64,000 bases of DNA from Paguma larvata (lineage: Eukaryota > Chordata > Mammalia > Carnivora > Viverridae). Numbering within the stretch: the stretch's first letter is position 1; every line of letters starts with the position of its first letter. Location of the stretch: positions 73,809,502 through 73,873,501 of the forward strand of contig CM057832.1 of assembly GCA_030068075.1 (NCBI GenBank). The letters run 5' to 3'. The notes beneath the pieces were generated by a model. It was given only the letters and a program-made list of their open reading frames with translations. It searched no databases and was not told the DNA's origin. Below are positions 12,039 through 23,445 of this stretch, one piece after another. The position numbers and the translations under genes were made by a program.

Positions 12039-12508
12039 CTATAGGCACACCTCCTGGTACTATGCTTTGCTTTACTGCGCTTCGCAAATATTATGCTTTT
12101 GCAAACTCAACGTTGGTGGCAACCCTGCACTGAGCAAGTCTGTTGGCACCATTTTGTCCAATGGTGCTCGCTCTGTATCTCTGTCACATTTGGGTAATTC
12201 TTGCAGTATTTCAAACCTTCTCATTATTACACTTGTTACCCTGATCTGTGCTCAGTGATAATGGCTCACTGAAAGCTCAGATGATGGCTAGCACTTTTTA
12301 GCAATAAAATATTTTTTAATATAGGTATGTACATTGCTCCTTTGGACATCATACCCTTGCATACTTCGGGGACTAAAGTATAGTGTAAACCCAACTTTTA
12401 TATGCACTGGGATACTGAAAAATTCATTTGGCCATCTCTATTGTGACTTTCACTTCACTGCAGTGGTCTAGATTTGAACTGCAGTATCTCCAAGGTATGC
12501 TTGTAATA
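12039..12508. mobile_element. Tigger1-like DNA transposon remnant
   Basis: Terminal inverted text (tttactgcgcttcgc near the start, ctccaaggtatgcttg at the end) and internal aaacccaacttttatatgc match the non-coding ends of Tigger1. The transposase part is missing, so this is an internally deleted copy. Confidence 0.75.
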
Positions 12509-13009
12509 ATATAATAGATCTAATGATTATTTGTTTTCTTATCTTTAAATTGGGCACTACAATCCCTTCCCTGCTGTTTGTGAGAATTAAATTAGGTAAC
12601 ATTTATGAAAGGACCTGGGGCTTATCACATGTGGAGCTACAGTAATTGGCTCACTACTTTTGTCTTCTTTATACCTATATGCTTCTCCGCTTGAAAATTC
12701 AAGTCTCAAGTTTTGTGGAATGGGATCAGGTTATGGAGGATGTTTTAAATGTAACTCTGAGTGATTCTTCTAATTTTTCAAGTAAAAAAAAAATCTTGAA
12801 ATAGGAGATGACACGAGTGATGCTAATGTTGACACAATAATAGATGTGACCTCTTCGAAAGACTTTTGGAAGCTAATATAACAATAATCACTGTTAACTT
12901 TATACTGTGTACCTGATAGCACACTAGGGGCTTCATAAACATTTGTTCCTCTTATTGAACCTAGAAGTGAGATACTAGATCATGACCATCCGGAGCTCGC
13001 CTTTCGGAA

Positions 13010-13180
13010 CAAGACTGCATGGGGTCAAACCTGGGCTATTCCACCCATGAGCTGTGCGGCTTTGGGCAAGTCACACAACGTCTCTGCCTCAGGTCAGTTA
13101 TATGGGGCTTAATGTTAGTAGCTAAAATTAAACAAGTTAGCATTGAGAAAATTGTTACAAGAGTGCCCAGCGCATTATAA
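13010..13180 (+). repeat. MIR fragment
   Basis: The core text tttgggcaagtcacacaac followed by gcctcaggtcag matches MIR sense orientation. Confidence 0.65.
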
Positions 13181-13234
13181 ATAATGTGTATTTGTGATAA
13201 TTATGAATTGTATGGTTAAATCTCAAAGCAAACC

Positions 13235-13375
13235 TTATGATTTAGATATTATTATCCCTATTTTATGTGTGTAAAAACTGAGGCTCAGAGAATTTAGACA
13301 ACATGGCTTAATGTCAAACAGCTAGTGAAGTGGGGTAATGTGATTTGAACCTACCTGTTAAATACCACTATAACA
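13235..13375 (-). repeat. MIR fragment
   Basis: The reversed core includes tattatccctattttat, aaaactgaggctcagag and agctagtgaag. Confidence 0.7.
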
Positions 13376-13889
13376 AAGCAGTACAAAATAAATAAAACAG
13401 TTTCAAGTAAGATAGAAGAGAGAAAAGAAATAGTGGACAAAGATGAACTTCCAAAGGTTTCCTGACCCTTCTTGGCATCTCTGGACATTGGCGCACTGAA
13501 GGCATCCTAGAAACTAGAAGGTTTGCCCTTGGCTTCTCTGACGTGAAACTGTCTGTCGCATTAGGTCCCCTAAAGTTAATTTCAGTTCCACTAACTTGTG
13601 GGAAACTAAGACCGTGGCCGAGTCTGCTTCTACTTAGCCCTACCTGTCACTGCCCTGAGTGAATGGACTTGTACCTTGGCAGCCAAGCCTTGTTTGACCT
13701 TCCACAGGTAGGTGAGGAACAGTTTCTGCCAAGTCAGTCAGTAGGGCTGGGGTATGAGAGAGACATGGCAATGAAAGGAGAACAAGAGAAAACGTCAATC
13801 ATGAAGTGAAGGGTTGATAAAGCCCACAGGAGGCTCAAAAGAGAAAGCCACAGGGAACGGTAGAAATCCATACTTTCCCATCCAGAGAA

Positions 13890-14100
13890 TACACAGGCTG
13901 AAGTCAGAAGATCTGATTTCTAGTTGTGGCTCCACTGTGTTTTCATAGCTTTGTGACTTGGGGCAAGTCACTTAACCTCTTTGAGCCTCAGTTTCCTCAT
14001 TTTTAAAATGGAGAGAATAACATCAGTCTCCTAGGATTATAGGAGAACCAAATCATATAAAAATACATTCTGAGTAGAGATACTTTGTCAACTCTAAGGC
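13890..14100 (+). repeat. MIR fragment
   Basis: A well-preserved core is present: ggggcaagtcacttaacctc then cctcagtttcctcattt. Confidence 0.85.
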
Positions 14101-15979
14101 AGCATAAATGTGTTTGACTAATGTGGGTTTTAAAGATGAAAAGCATCAATTAGGAATTGGGGAAGAAAGCTTATTAATACCTAGTAGGCTTTAACAATAA
14201 TCAAAGAGTGAAAGACAGTGGAGAGTTGACTAGATATGATTAAAAGAAGAGTACTATACCACTGCTTCCTTTGATGACTTTTGCATGAGGTGGCTAGGAA
14301 ATCTGATCCTCATTGCCTAGAAGAGGATTTTGTGTGTAAATACAAACAATAATTGGAGCCTTGAAAAACCTGCTCTGGGGTTGAACACTAACATAATTAT
14401 ATGTGTTGCTGAAGAGTTCAGAAGATCATGTTACCGGCCCTTCCAAGGCAAAGAGATTTAACAAATGAAGTGGGGGTAATTTATGTGGAACACTGATTTT
14501 ACAAAAAGGAACAATTTCCATTAACTATCTCCACTTATACCTCACTAATACTCCATTTGTTCCCCATTAAAGAGACTTCTGGCAACTTGTGTCTCTCCTC
14601 CCAGTGGGTAACTTTACAGTGGAACTACTGTCTTCTTAACTCCATGGTCTACCATCTACTTAGATCACAAGGTTACACCCACTCATGTATAGGAGTATTT
14701 AATGACTTGATTTGAGGAAGATGGAGATTCCTTTGGTTGGCTCCAGATCTTTTCAGGCACCTTCTGGAATGAGGATCAAAGGCTAAGCCCGGTGGTCCCA
14801 TCCCCTCTCTTGTTTGGTAGGGCTCATTCTTCCTTGATCTTTATGGCTGGTGTTTTTGAGGGTGTGTAACTTTGTGCTGAGTATTGTGGCAATATGTGTG
14901 GAAAAAAATAAGAGGTTTAATTTTTCCCAGGTGCTCATAATTTTCTTGGTAAGAAATATATGGAAAAAATAAATTCTCGAAGATCAAAATCTTTGTATTA
15001 CTCACACATACAAGGTGCACTTTATTAAACATGTGTGGAATGAAGTGAGGTAAATCAAACCACAGGGCAGCGTATAGCACTCTAATGAGTAATCTAGGCA
15101 GTAATTGCTATAGAAACTGAAGAAAAGAAAAGTGATGTCTAATCTGGGCAGAAGCATTTGGGAAAGTCTGAGGTTATCGCCTTTCAGTTTGGGTCTGGAA
15201 ACTCTCAGTGCCTTAGGTTACTGATTGGGAAGGAAGAATTAGCAACAGGCCTGTAATCAATCTTTCTCTTTATTGGTGACTCCTGGGTTGGGGCTGGGGA
15301 GGAATGACCTGGTCAAATCTTTCAAATAGGCTGGTAACCAGAGCCTCTGATAAATACACTCAAAGTTTTTCCTAGAAAAAAATAAGAGAGTTCTTATATG
15401 CAAAGTGCTTTTAGGAGGATACACCAGTGTACCTACGTTGCTTATGGTAACTCACCTGCAAATAATGGATTTATGGGGACATGGTAGGTTGGAGCATTGG
15501 CGGGGTATAAATGGGGATCTGTAACTGAAATTGTTCCCTTTGTAAAATTAATGCTCCACGTACATTGCTTTGATCTCCCCTATTAGAACAAACCCTAATG
15601 CAGAAGAGAAAGAATCTACATTTGTGGTCTTAAGACTTCCCTAACGGAAGAATACTTTGCCTCTGCCTTGTGATTGTTTGTACCTTAAAATTAGTAGTGA
15701 AATTTGACATGTGAGTCTGACTTGATGACTGGCATTTTGTGTTACTTCACTGGGTCACTCCGCCTCTCCCATGTCCTCATTCAGTATTATGAACCATCTG
15801 AAATTACTTTAGAGACCATTAGACCTTGGTTGGACTCTCATCTTTGTTTCTTACCACCCCTGAGATGTTGGTCTGATGCTCTATAACTGAGCTTCCTTGT
15901 CTGCAAAGTGGGTTTGCCAGTAGTGCAATCCGGAGTGGTTTGGGGATTAAATGAGGGAAATGTGTATTGAGTGCCTTAC

Positions 15980-16157
15980 CCTTCCCTGCACTGGGGCAGG
16001 CATTCCTTTTCCAGCTGGAACAAGCCTGGTTGGCAGGTGAGGCACTCTGTGCTGTGTCTCTCTTCGCATGTCCTACAAGAGCTGTGGCAAGGGGCACATT
16101 GGTGGCTGTCCTCATCAGTGTAGTAGCCCTCGGGGCAGTCCTGCACGCAGGTCGTGT
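15980..16157 (-). CDS. PCSK5: PCSK5 exon I, furin-like repeat
   Basis: It encodes 58 full codons: TTCVQDCPEGYYTDEDSHQC, APCHSSCRTCEERHSTEC, LTCQPGLFQLEKEC and LPQCRE, with ten cysteines. The acceptor is cttccttggcag and the donor gtaagg. It begins in phase 1 and ends in phase 2 (GG|A, Gly). This exon identified the gene, since human PCSK5 from memory has DCPEGYYADEDSNRCAHC and HSSCRTCEGRHSRQC here. The phase-2 intron sits just before YYAE, the same place as the exon E to F intron. Confidence 0.96.
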
Positions 16158-17669
16158 CTGCCAAGGAAGGAAAAGAGTCTGTCATGGTATCAAGCATGCC
16201 ACATGTCTCCCAAACCTCCTCTATGTGCTCCCCAGAGTGAACCATGGTGGGAGGGTGGGGGTGGGATGCAGGAAGGAAGAGACAATGTCCTTGTAAATGT
16301 CTTCCTTCTCAGGTCTACTGGGTTGAGGAGATAGATGCTAACACTTTCCAGGTCTTCAGAATATTTGTCTTTCTTCCCTCTCTCTTATGCCCCTTCATTA
16401 CTCCTTCTTTTAGCTGAGTGAGCTTTGTTTCATTTTTGTTCTCCCATACCCGTGTTACACTTCACCATGGTATCCCTGGAAACCTGAGAGCATTGCTTCA
16501 CATGAGCAATAACCTTCAAATTGGAGGTGGCCAACCTCAGACTGTGCTATACTTCAAGAAGACTTATTCATCAGTGGATGCAAAATCAAGGGGAAATTTT
16601 GATGAGGGGGTGAATACCTGCATGTTCATAAAGTGTATCTCCACAGACTGCTTATGAATCGCAAGGGAAAATAGTAACTAAGCAGTGGATACATTGGACA
16701 GCACCTTGAACAGAGGATCATGGTTAGCATCACTGATGAGGGGCAGGTGAGCATCCTGGGTTTCCAGAAGGACACAACATCACCTGTGAAGTGTTCTGGC
16801 CTGAGAATGCATAATCTCTAACCATGAGAAACTTCACACAGACTTCAACGGAGGGACAGGGGCTGTATTCTTCTAAAATATCAACATTATATAGAAAAAA
16901 TATCTGTGGCAGTATGTCTGGTTAAAGGGGGCTAGACACACATGGCAACTAGAAGCAATATCTGATTGGTGACTGGACCTCGGTCTACAGGGCAATTGCC
17001 AATTCTAAAACAGATGATATAGTAAAGTATTGATGCTAAATTCACGTGCATTGACAACTGTCCTGTGCCTATGTGAAAAAGCCTCCCTATTGTTAGAAAT
17101 ACATTCTAGGGTGCCTGGGTGGCTCAGTTGAGCATCAGATTCTTGATTTTGGCTCAGGTTATGATCTCATGGTTAGCGGGATTGAGCCTTGCATCGGGCT
17201 CTGCACTGACAGCATGGAGCCTGCTTGGGATTCTCTGTCTCCCTCTCTCTCTGCACCTTCACAACTTGCACATGCTCTCTCTCTCTCAAAATAAGTAAAC
17301 ATTAAAAAAAAGTCTAAAGTATTTATGGGAAAGGAGCCATGATGTATATATATCCTATCCTTAAGTGGTTGGGAAAAAAATACATTGTGGCATTCACATT
17401 GACAGAGACAGAGAGCAAGCAGAGACAGGCAGATGGGGTACAAGATTAGCAGGGGGTCAAGTGGGTAAAGGGCACATCGTGGGGTTCTTTGTGCTTTTGG
17501 TTTGTAGGGTTCTTTGTGCTTTTGCTTTTTTGGTAGGTTTGAAAATGTTCCAAATATAAAGTAAAAAATTAGAAGAACGCTAAATATCTACCGGGCACCA
17601 GGCATCGTGCAAGGTAGTTTCCCAGATGGAGGGAAAGAGAGAGCCCTCCCCAGAGGAAAAGTGACTCAC
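16158..17669 (-). other. PCSK5: Intron H-I (1.5 kb)
   Basis: It carries one plus-oriented felid SINE (17109-17310). An 18 bp direct repeat (gggttctttgtgcttttg) lies at about 17481-17523. The flanking 16690-17560 looks like an old degraded LINE tail, but I cannot name the family. Confidence 0.75.
17109..17310 (+). mobile_element. Felid tRNA-derived SINE
   Basis: The head gggtgcctgggtggctcag has a small deletion just after it; the tail is AATAAGTAAACATT then poly-A. Confidence 0.92.
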
Positions 17670-17897
17670 TGAGAAGAAGGCTGTCCCTCCGGCAGGTGTG
17701 ACACTGGTCCTCTGCGGGCCCTGTGCAGCGGGAGCACTTAGGATGACAGGGCTTGCATCCCAGAGCCTCATCCCAGTACTCAGTGTGGGCGCATTCCTTG
17801 TGAGACACACAGTGCCCATGGCCGTCCATCCTCAGGCCTTCCCGACAAGTCGTGCAGGTCCCAGGCGACGAGCAGGTCTGGCAAGACTTGTGACAAT
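17670..17897 (-). CDS. PCSK5: PCSK5 exon H, furin-like repeats
   Basis: It encodes 75 full codons: CHKSCQTCSSPGTCTTC, REGLRMDGHGHCVSHKEC, AHTEYWDEALGCKPCHPKC, then SRCTGPAEDQCHTC and RRDSLLL, with thirteen cysteines. The acceptor is ccgcccacag and the donor gtgagt. It is phase 1-1. The junction codon with exon I is AAC (Asn), creating the sequon NTT that human also has. The human YWDEDAPGCKPCHVKC and GPAEDQCQTC, from memory, align directly; cat is shorter by one residue near YWDEALGC. Confidence 0.95.
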
Positions 17898-18679
17898 CTG
17901 TGGGCGGGGTAGGAGCAGAAGACACAGTGAGAGAGGGCCAGGGTGTCCCCTGGAAGGGGGTGTTCATGTCCCTTCCTCAGTTCTTTTAGAGATTTCGAGG
18001 GCTCTAGGCCGAGGGCATGGGGCCGTGGGTTGGGTCCAGCTCTTGGGCCTCTGGGTAGAGCATTCTTGTTGTACAAGGAGAAGAAAAATGGCTGGTTCAC
18101 ATTCTCTGTAATATCTAGACAGCCCCTTCTGGCCACATCCAGAAATAATAGACTCGGTGTAGTTTACCAAAACAGCAGTAAAATAATAAGCAATTCTGCA
18201 GCAGCACAGTCACGTGGGGTGTGGCCTGTTCGTTCACCACCGTAGCTCTTGTTCTGTGTTTCTCCACTGACCTGGAACACCTTGAGCTTATCACTAATGG
18301 AACAATTGTTGGGATGGGTTACGATTACCTGTTGACAAATAAAATTAAATAAAAAAGGCCTCTTTTGTATTCACTGATGAATGCATAGTACCCATGAGTG
18401 GGCCTGGCATGTAACAGGCTCTCCGTAAATTCTTGTTAGACCAATAAAATGAGAGCGATCCATTCCTATCTCAGGGGTTTAGCAATCTCTGTTCCCTCTG
18501 CCTAGAGTTGACGTCTCCTAGATATATGTGCGGTTGGTTGCCTCTGTTGGTCAGTGATGTCTTCAGACTGTCCTCTCTCCAATTGCAACTCCATTCTGTC
18601 CAACTTCCTCTTCCCCTCCTTTGACTTATTTTTCCTTTTGCCTTCTTTAGAGTCTGTCTTCCTCAATAGAGCATACACT

Positions 18680-18900
18680 CCATAAGGCCAGGATTCTGTC
18701 TGTATTGTCCCCTGCTTTTCTCCAGGCCTGGAGGAGCACATAGCACATATTAGGCCTCCAAGAAGCCCTTGCTGAATGTATAGACAGATGGCATTAGTAT
18801 TGTCATCTCATTTTGTCTAGATCAAGAAATTGAGGCTGAAAGTGCTAAGTCACTTGGCTGGAAAAGGGCAGGATTAGGGTTGAACCTAGGAGTTTAATAA
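18680..18900. repeat. L2-like 3' end followed by MIR (reverse)
   Basis: 18680-18780 reads as an L2-type tail (gcacatagcacatattagg, cccttgctgaatg). 18790-18900 is a reversed MIR core (aagaaattgaggctgaa, gctaagtcacttgg). Confidence 0.55.
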
Positions 18901-20138
18901 GAGCTCTAGCTATTTCTACCCCAGTGCCTTGGAATAGGTATGGGATTCTTAGAGGTGTCGCTGCTACTCATAGCGGATAATTTGGGTGATCTGAATGGAT
19001 CCCAAGCCCTTGTGTTTCTTAGAGGAGCTCTTGCTTGGTTCCAGATGCTTCCCTACACCTTTGTTTCTTCTCTTCAACGTCCAGTGGTCACCCTGTTTCT
19101 TCCGGAACCAGCTTCCTTCAGTCTGCATTTGGGCTGGTGGAGGGTGCACTAGCCTAGCAAGGAGAACCCTCAAGTTCCCACCAGTTGAGTTGGTCTAAGG
19201 GGAGCCCAGGCATCTGTGCAGTGTATTTTTGTTAAAGCTCCCCAGGCGATTCTAATGGGCAACCAGGGATGGGAACTTGGGCCCTTTCTCAATGAGAAAA
19301 TTCAATCAGGTAAATCAAGTAAATGTACCGGGAGGCCCATAAAGTTTTCTGTGTGGCAAATTACCTTCATTGTTGAACATCAGAGAAGGGCCAGAAGGTG
19401 ACCCTTGGTTCCTGCCCAAGCACAGGCAAGATGGCACCTCAGAACCTTGGCTGAGTCGCTAAATTCTCAAGGAAACTGACCCCAAGCTCACTCCCGCCCC
19501 ATCTTCTGCCCATTTCTGAGCCTGTGTTCTTTCAGGTTGACACGAAAGAGTGCCTTTCATAAAACACACAAAAAGTATATCCAGATCACAAGGCCAGGGC
19601 AGAAGCCTTCAGAAGTCAGCTACCTCTTCACGTCCCGTGACGTGCAAACAGTTCCCTGGGGACGTTCCGGGACACGGGTGGCCGAGGGGTTTTCCTGCCA
19701 CGTGCAGTTTCCCTCAAGCTCCCGCTGTTGTTGAGACCACCCCTGCAGATGTAGCCATTGTGTGCTTTGTGGCAACACGGGACGGACTTCCCACTGGCTG
19801 CCGAGCTGGCGTGAACCCTGGAACTCTGGAAAAGTTCACCCAGCATGATTCATTTGTTGGAGGATTCTAGTAATGGATTATTTTATTCTTCCTGCTCTGA
19901 GGCAAACAGTTTATACCCAGTTCAAACATAAGGAGGCATAAACAATAGCAGATCTCTACTTAAAAGAGCTGAGGGAGGGGTCCCAGGGCAGGAGCTGCTG
20001 AAGCAGATGAGCCGAGGAGAACCTTAGGGAGGGAACCGAGGAGGGAGACGAGAGGCACCAAGAAAATCATCTATGGCACAGCTTTCCTTATGCTTAACCT
20101 TCAGTAGCTTCAAGTTTTAAGAAAAAAACTCTTCCATG

Positions 20139-20327
20139 AGGCGCCTGGGTGGCTCAGTCGGTTAAGCATCCGACTTCGGCTCAGGTCATGATCTCACGGT
20201 TCAAGAGTTCAAGCCCTACATTGGGCTTGCTGCTGTCAGCACAGAACCTGCTTCGGATCCTCTGTCTCCCCCTCTCTCTGCCCCTCCCCTGTGCGCTCTC
20301 TCTCTCTAAAATACGTATTAAAAAAAA
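20139..20327 (+). mobile_element. Felid tRNA-derived SINE
   Basis: The head aggcgcctgggtggctcag is close to consensus. The tail is AAAATACGTATT then poly-A. Confidence 0.93.
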
Positions 20328-20646
20328 TCTTCCCTCTTGGGTGACTTTCGAAGCCTCATCTCCACTGTGAAGCTTCACAGGAGAATTCTTTTAGATTAGC
20401 AGTTAAGAGCCGCTGTTGTGAGCAGGGTCAACATGATTTATTAAGAAAAGTTAACACAGTCAGAGCTTATGAATGATTAATTAAAAAAATAATAAATTAG
20501 AGCAGATTCAAAATCTGCTTTCTTGAGCAGGAGGGAAACGGATTGGATGCCAGCTCTGGGGCTGGAACCCTGCAAACCCCAGCACCTGCCCTCTGAGTCA
20601 GGCGCCCTGGGGTGCAGCGCTTGGCCACGCCCCAGGAAGTCTTTAC

Positions 20647-20883
20647 CTCCGCAAGCCTTAGTCTCTTTCTCATAGTAAGTCCCTGCCGGACACTCCTCCA
20701 GACACCGTCCCTCATAGAGAATTAAGGATGGCTCAGCACAGAGGTCGCAGTCATCTGCTGAGGGGCCATTGCACTCCACACAGTCTTCGTGACACGGGAC
20801 ACACTGGCCTACGTCTGCGTAGAAGCCGACGGGACAGGATGGACGGCACATGTCGTTGTACAGGAAGAACTCAGGCATACACT
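20647..20883 (-). CDS. PCSK5: PCSK5 exon G, furin-like repeats
   Basis: It encodes 78 full codons: CMPEFFLYNDMCRPSC, PVGFYADVGQCVPCHEDC, VECNGPSADDCDLC, then LYEGRCLEECPAGTYY and EKETKACG, with twelve cysteines. The acceptor is cttcccccag and the donor gtaaag. It is phase 1-1. The human PAGTYYEKETKECRDCHKSC is almost identical across the junction with exon H. Its 5' edge, with part of the acceptor tract, has a second, decayed copy 2.5 kb away at 23398-23445. Confidence 0.95.
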
Positions 20884-21944
20884 CTGGGGGAAGGAGGAAG
20901 CAGCAAGTTACCCCCGGAGCACAGGAGAAAGGGATTCATTCCTTCTGCAGTGGGCCGGCCTGTCCTGACCACACTGGTTCCTCTGACCTGGGTGTTACAT
21001 GTATGTGTCCCAAGCCCACCCTGCCACGACACACCCCCCATGTCTCTAAGCTTTGGGAGAGAAGACCACACAAAGTGGCCTGATGAGAAGGTGTTTGGTT
21101 TCCAGCGTGAAATGATCGGCCCCTTGGAGCTTCCAAAAAATTGCAGTGCGGTGACAGACAGGCCATGGCGGAGATGCCGGGGGTATTGTTTGAAAACCTG
21201 GAAAACTCTTACGAATTTAAAGTTGTACTGAGCACCTCACACGCGATTTGATCCAACAGTGGTTAAGGAATTCTTGCGTTAGTTAATCGCTCATTCACTG
21301 CTAGGGTAGATCAATGAAACATACACAGTTACTCAGTGTGAAGAATGCACTATGGGGTTCTTCTATTTTTATTCATTCTCTTATTTTGGGGGAAACCAAG
21401 AAAAGGCTTTCGGTCACTCCTAGAGAATCCTTTTGATAGAACAGTGCCAGTGAGACAAGACTTACTCTGGAGAGGAAATTAGACAGCCTTTCCTGGAGAT
21501 AATTTCAGAGAAAGAATTCGTAAGCCAGAATGCTCTGCTAAGTCTTACTGGTGCCTGAACTTTCTTGTACATCTTTTCAAAGAGTCACACTTCTCTAGCT
21601 ACCTCTATGTTTCCTGAGTACCGGTCTCTCCTATAAGATTTTGCACTCAAAGAGGCAGGAACTTTGGGTTCTTATCTGTATCTCTAGCACCTGGAGTAGT
21701 GCTTGGCACACTCCGAGTGCTCAGTATTCACGTGGAAAAGGGGTTCTCGTCTGTCTTCACTTGCAGAATCCATAGTAGAAAGGCTTTATCTCACTCCTGA
21801 TGTCCTCAGTGATGTGCACAGAGGTAGATGTATTTCAGTAAAGGTAAGGAGAATGGCTCCTTCCATTCTCTATGGACCTCCCCCCCAGGCCTCAGAGGGG
21901 GTGCATGGGAGAGCCACATTCTCCCCTGGGATACTCCTAGGTAC
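20884..21944 (-). other. PCSK5: Intron F-G (1.1 kb)
   Basis: It is mostly unique sequence, with an L2-like 3' fragment near 21640-21725. No other gene or repeat is recognised. Confidence 0.85.
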
Positions 21945-22162
21945 CTTTGCATGTTTTCTCATGGATGCAGTCCTGACACATCTCGGGGCAAGCCTTGCAC
22001 ACCCCGTCCATGGCCACGTGCCTCTCGGGGCAGGTTTGCCGGCATGCTCCCTGGTCCAAGACGAGGGCTCCTTCGCAAGAGTGGCAGCTGGTGGCATTTC
22101 CTTCACATGTTTTGCAGGGGGCGCTGCAGCGCCTACATGTGCTGTCTTCTGCATAGAAGCCC
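21945..22162 (-). CDS. PCSK5: PCSK5 exon F, furin-like repeats
   Basis: It encodes 72 full codons: GFYAEDSTCRRCSAPCKTC, then EGNATSCHSCEG, CPERHVAMDGVCKACPE and MCQDCIHEKTCK, with thirteen cysteines. The acceptor is cctcctcacag. The donor is gtacct, the weakest in the window because +4 and +5 are both C. The last base (G) joins AG of exon G to give Glu. N-A-T is a sequon shared with human. The exon is 218 nt in phases 2 and 1, the same length and phases as exon J, which suggests a paralogous duplicated exon. The human match from memory includes EGNATNCHSCEG and CPEMCQDCIHEKTCK. Confidence 0.95.
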
Positions 22163-22479
22163 CTGTGAGGAGGACAAAGCACAACTGGAGAAGCTCGCCA
22201 ACTAGGGAAGTGAGCCACGCCTGGTGGCAGAGGGTTTGGGACTGGGAACACCAGAGGCACTGCTGGTACTGTCGGGCAGAATGAGTCTGTCAGATTCCTG
22301 AGAGAGTGCAGACAGAGATCAGATGTGGGAAGATAAAATGAAAATCCTAGGTAGCATCCTTGCCAACTTGGTTTGTTTGGAAACAATTTTTGTTAATTGG
22401 TATACAGTTTAGCCACCTTCTGATTTCCCTATTTCATTTCCTAAGTTTTCTTTTTTCTTTATTCTCTTTTTTCTTTTCT

Positions 22480-22686
22480 TTATTTAAAAGATTTATTTAT
22501 TTTTGAGAGAGAGCACAAGTGGAGGAGGAACAGAGAGAGGGGGATACAGAGGACCCGAAGTGGGCTCTGTGCTGACAGCAACGTGCCCAATGCGGGGCTC
22601 GAACTCACAAACCATGAGATCATGACCTGATCATGACCTGAGCTGAAATCTGGGCACTCAACCAACTGAGCTACCCACATGCCCCA
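22480..22686 (-). mobile_element. Felid tRNA-derived SINE
   Basis: It carries an internal tandem duplication of atcatgacctg near 22618-22640. The reversed head ends at gctacccacatgcccc. Confidence 0.9.
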
Positions 22687-23397
22687 TCATTTTTCTTTTT
22701 TTAAATTTGAGTCTGGTGTTAGAGTAGAAAAATGTATTTATTCAACACCTTTTTTCATGAAAAATTTTAATTTAATAAATTACTTAATTTCATACTTAAT
22801 ATACAAGGTTAATAATTAAGTGAAAACAATTGTTTTTAAAAGGCTCAAAAGGTTGAAGTCCCTATAAGATTGGAACCACTTTTACTTCTGGATGCTCTCG
22901 GCCAACCTCTAGTGGCTTCTTTTAAACACACACATACAACGTTTGCACATAGCAGCAAACATATCTGGAGTAGTTGTTGGAATATATGTTATCTGATTGA
23001 CTTTCTTCCAGGTGAAATCTGACGTCTGTCTATATATTGTACACCCAAATGATTAAATTATAATGCTATAGAAATCTCTCACTGATCAGTGAACACAGTA
23101 AATATGAAAGCTTCAACCTTTTAAAATATATTTGAAAGATGAAGGAAATATAGTTTCTTTGAAAAAAAATGAGCCGAAGGGAAGAGCTGGAACTTGCAGA
23201 AGCAGGGAAATCATAAACCATTACAGAGAACATGGACTTCTGATGTCATAGGTACCTATTCCAGTTGTTTTCTATAATTCTCATTCTATTTGTTAGCTAT
23301 TGCCATGACGGTGCTGTGTAACAAAACGCCCCAGAACTCACCACTCATCTATCTGTAAGGAGCCAGATTTAGGCTGAGCTCGCGCTCAAAGAAGCTT

Positions 23398-23445
23398 ATG
23401 TCATTGCATAGGAAGAGCTCAGGCATGTACTCTGGGGGAAGGAGG
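23398..23445 (-). pseudogene. Decayed partial copy of PCSK5 exon G acceptor edge
   Basis: Forty-eight bases match 20850-20897 with six differences, all transitions. The copy spans 14 bases of intron (pyrimidine tract and AG) plus the first 34 bases of exon G. Read in the exon G frame it gives YMPELFLCNDI in place of CMPEFFLYNDM, so the first conserved cysteine is lost. The next codon would replace the conserved Cys with Ser, and the frame stops soon after. No donor is evident. It sits in the intron between exons E and F, upstream of exon F in transcription. I read it as a relic of a local duplication, not a used exon. Confidence 0.75.

Larger units (their letters stand above)
11896..15979 (-). 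other. PCSK5: Intron I-J (4.1 kb)
   Basis: A Tigger1-like DNA transposon remnant (about 12039-12508) lies only about 145 bp upstream of the exon J acceptor. Three MIR fragments follow (13010-13180, 13235-13375, 13890-14100). The region 14100-15970 is unique, A/T-rich, with no gene signal. No felid SINE is present, unusual for this window. Confidence 0.85.
17898..20646 (-). other. PCSK5: Intron G-H (2.7 kb)
   Basis: It contains a felid SINE (20139-20327), a MIR (18790-18900) and L2-like fragments (18380-18460, 18680-18780). The region 18910-20100 is unique sequence with overlapping open frames on both strands and no coding signature. Confidence 0.85.

Noticed and set aside
15967..16296. Plus-strand frames overlapping exon I (109 and 88 codons)
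   Set aside because: They are shadows of the minus-strand Cys-rich exon, where spaced Cys codons leave the opposite strand open.
16418..16657. 79-codon plus-strand frame between exons H and I
   Set aside because: No splice context, no recognisable domain, and it is not Cys-rich in the repeat pattern.
21703..22284. 193-codon plus-strand frame across exon F
   Set aside because: It is an antisense shadow of exon F; it has no independent domain and crosses the exon boundaries.
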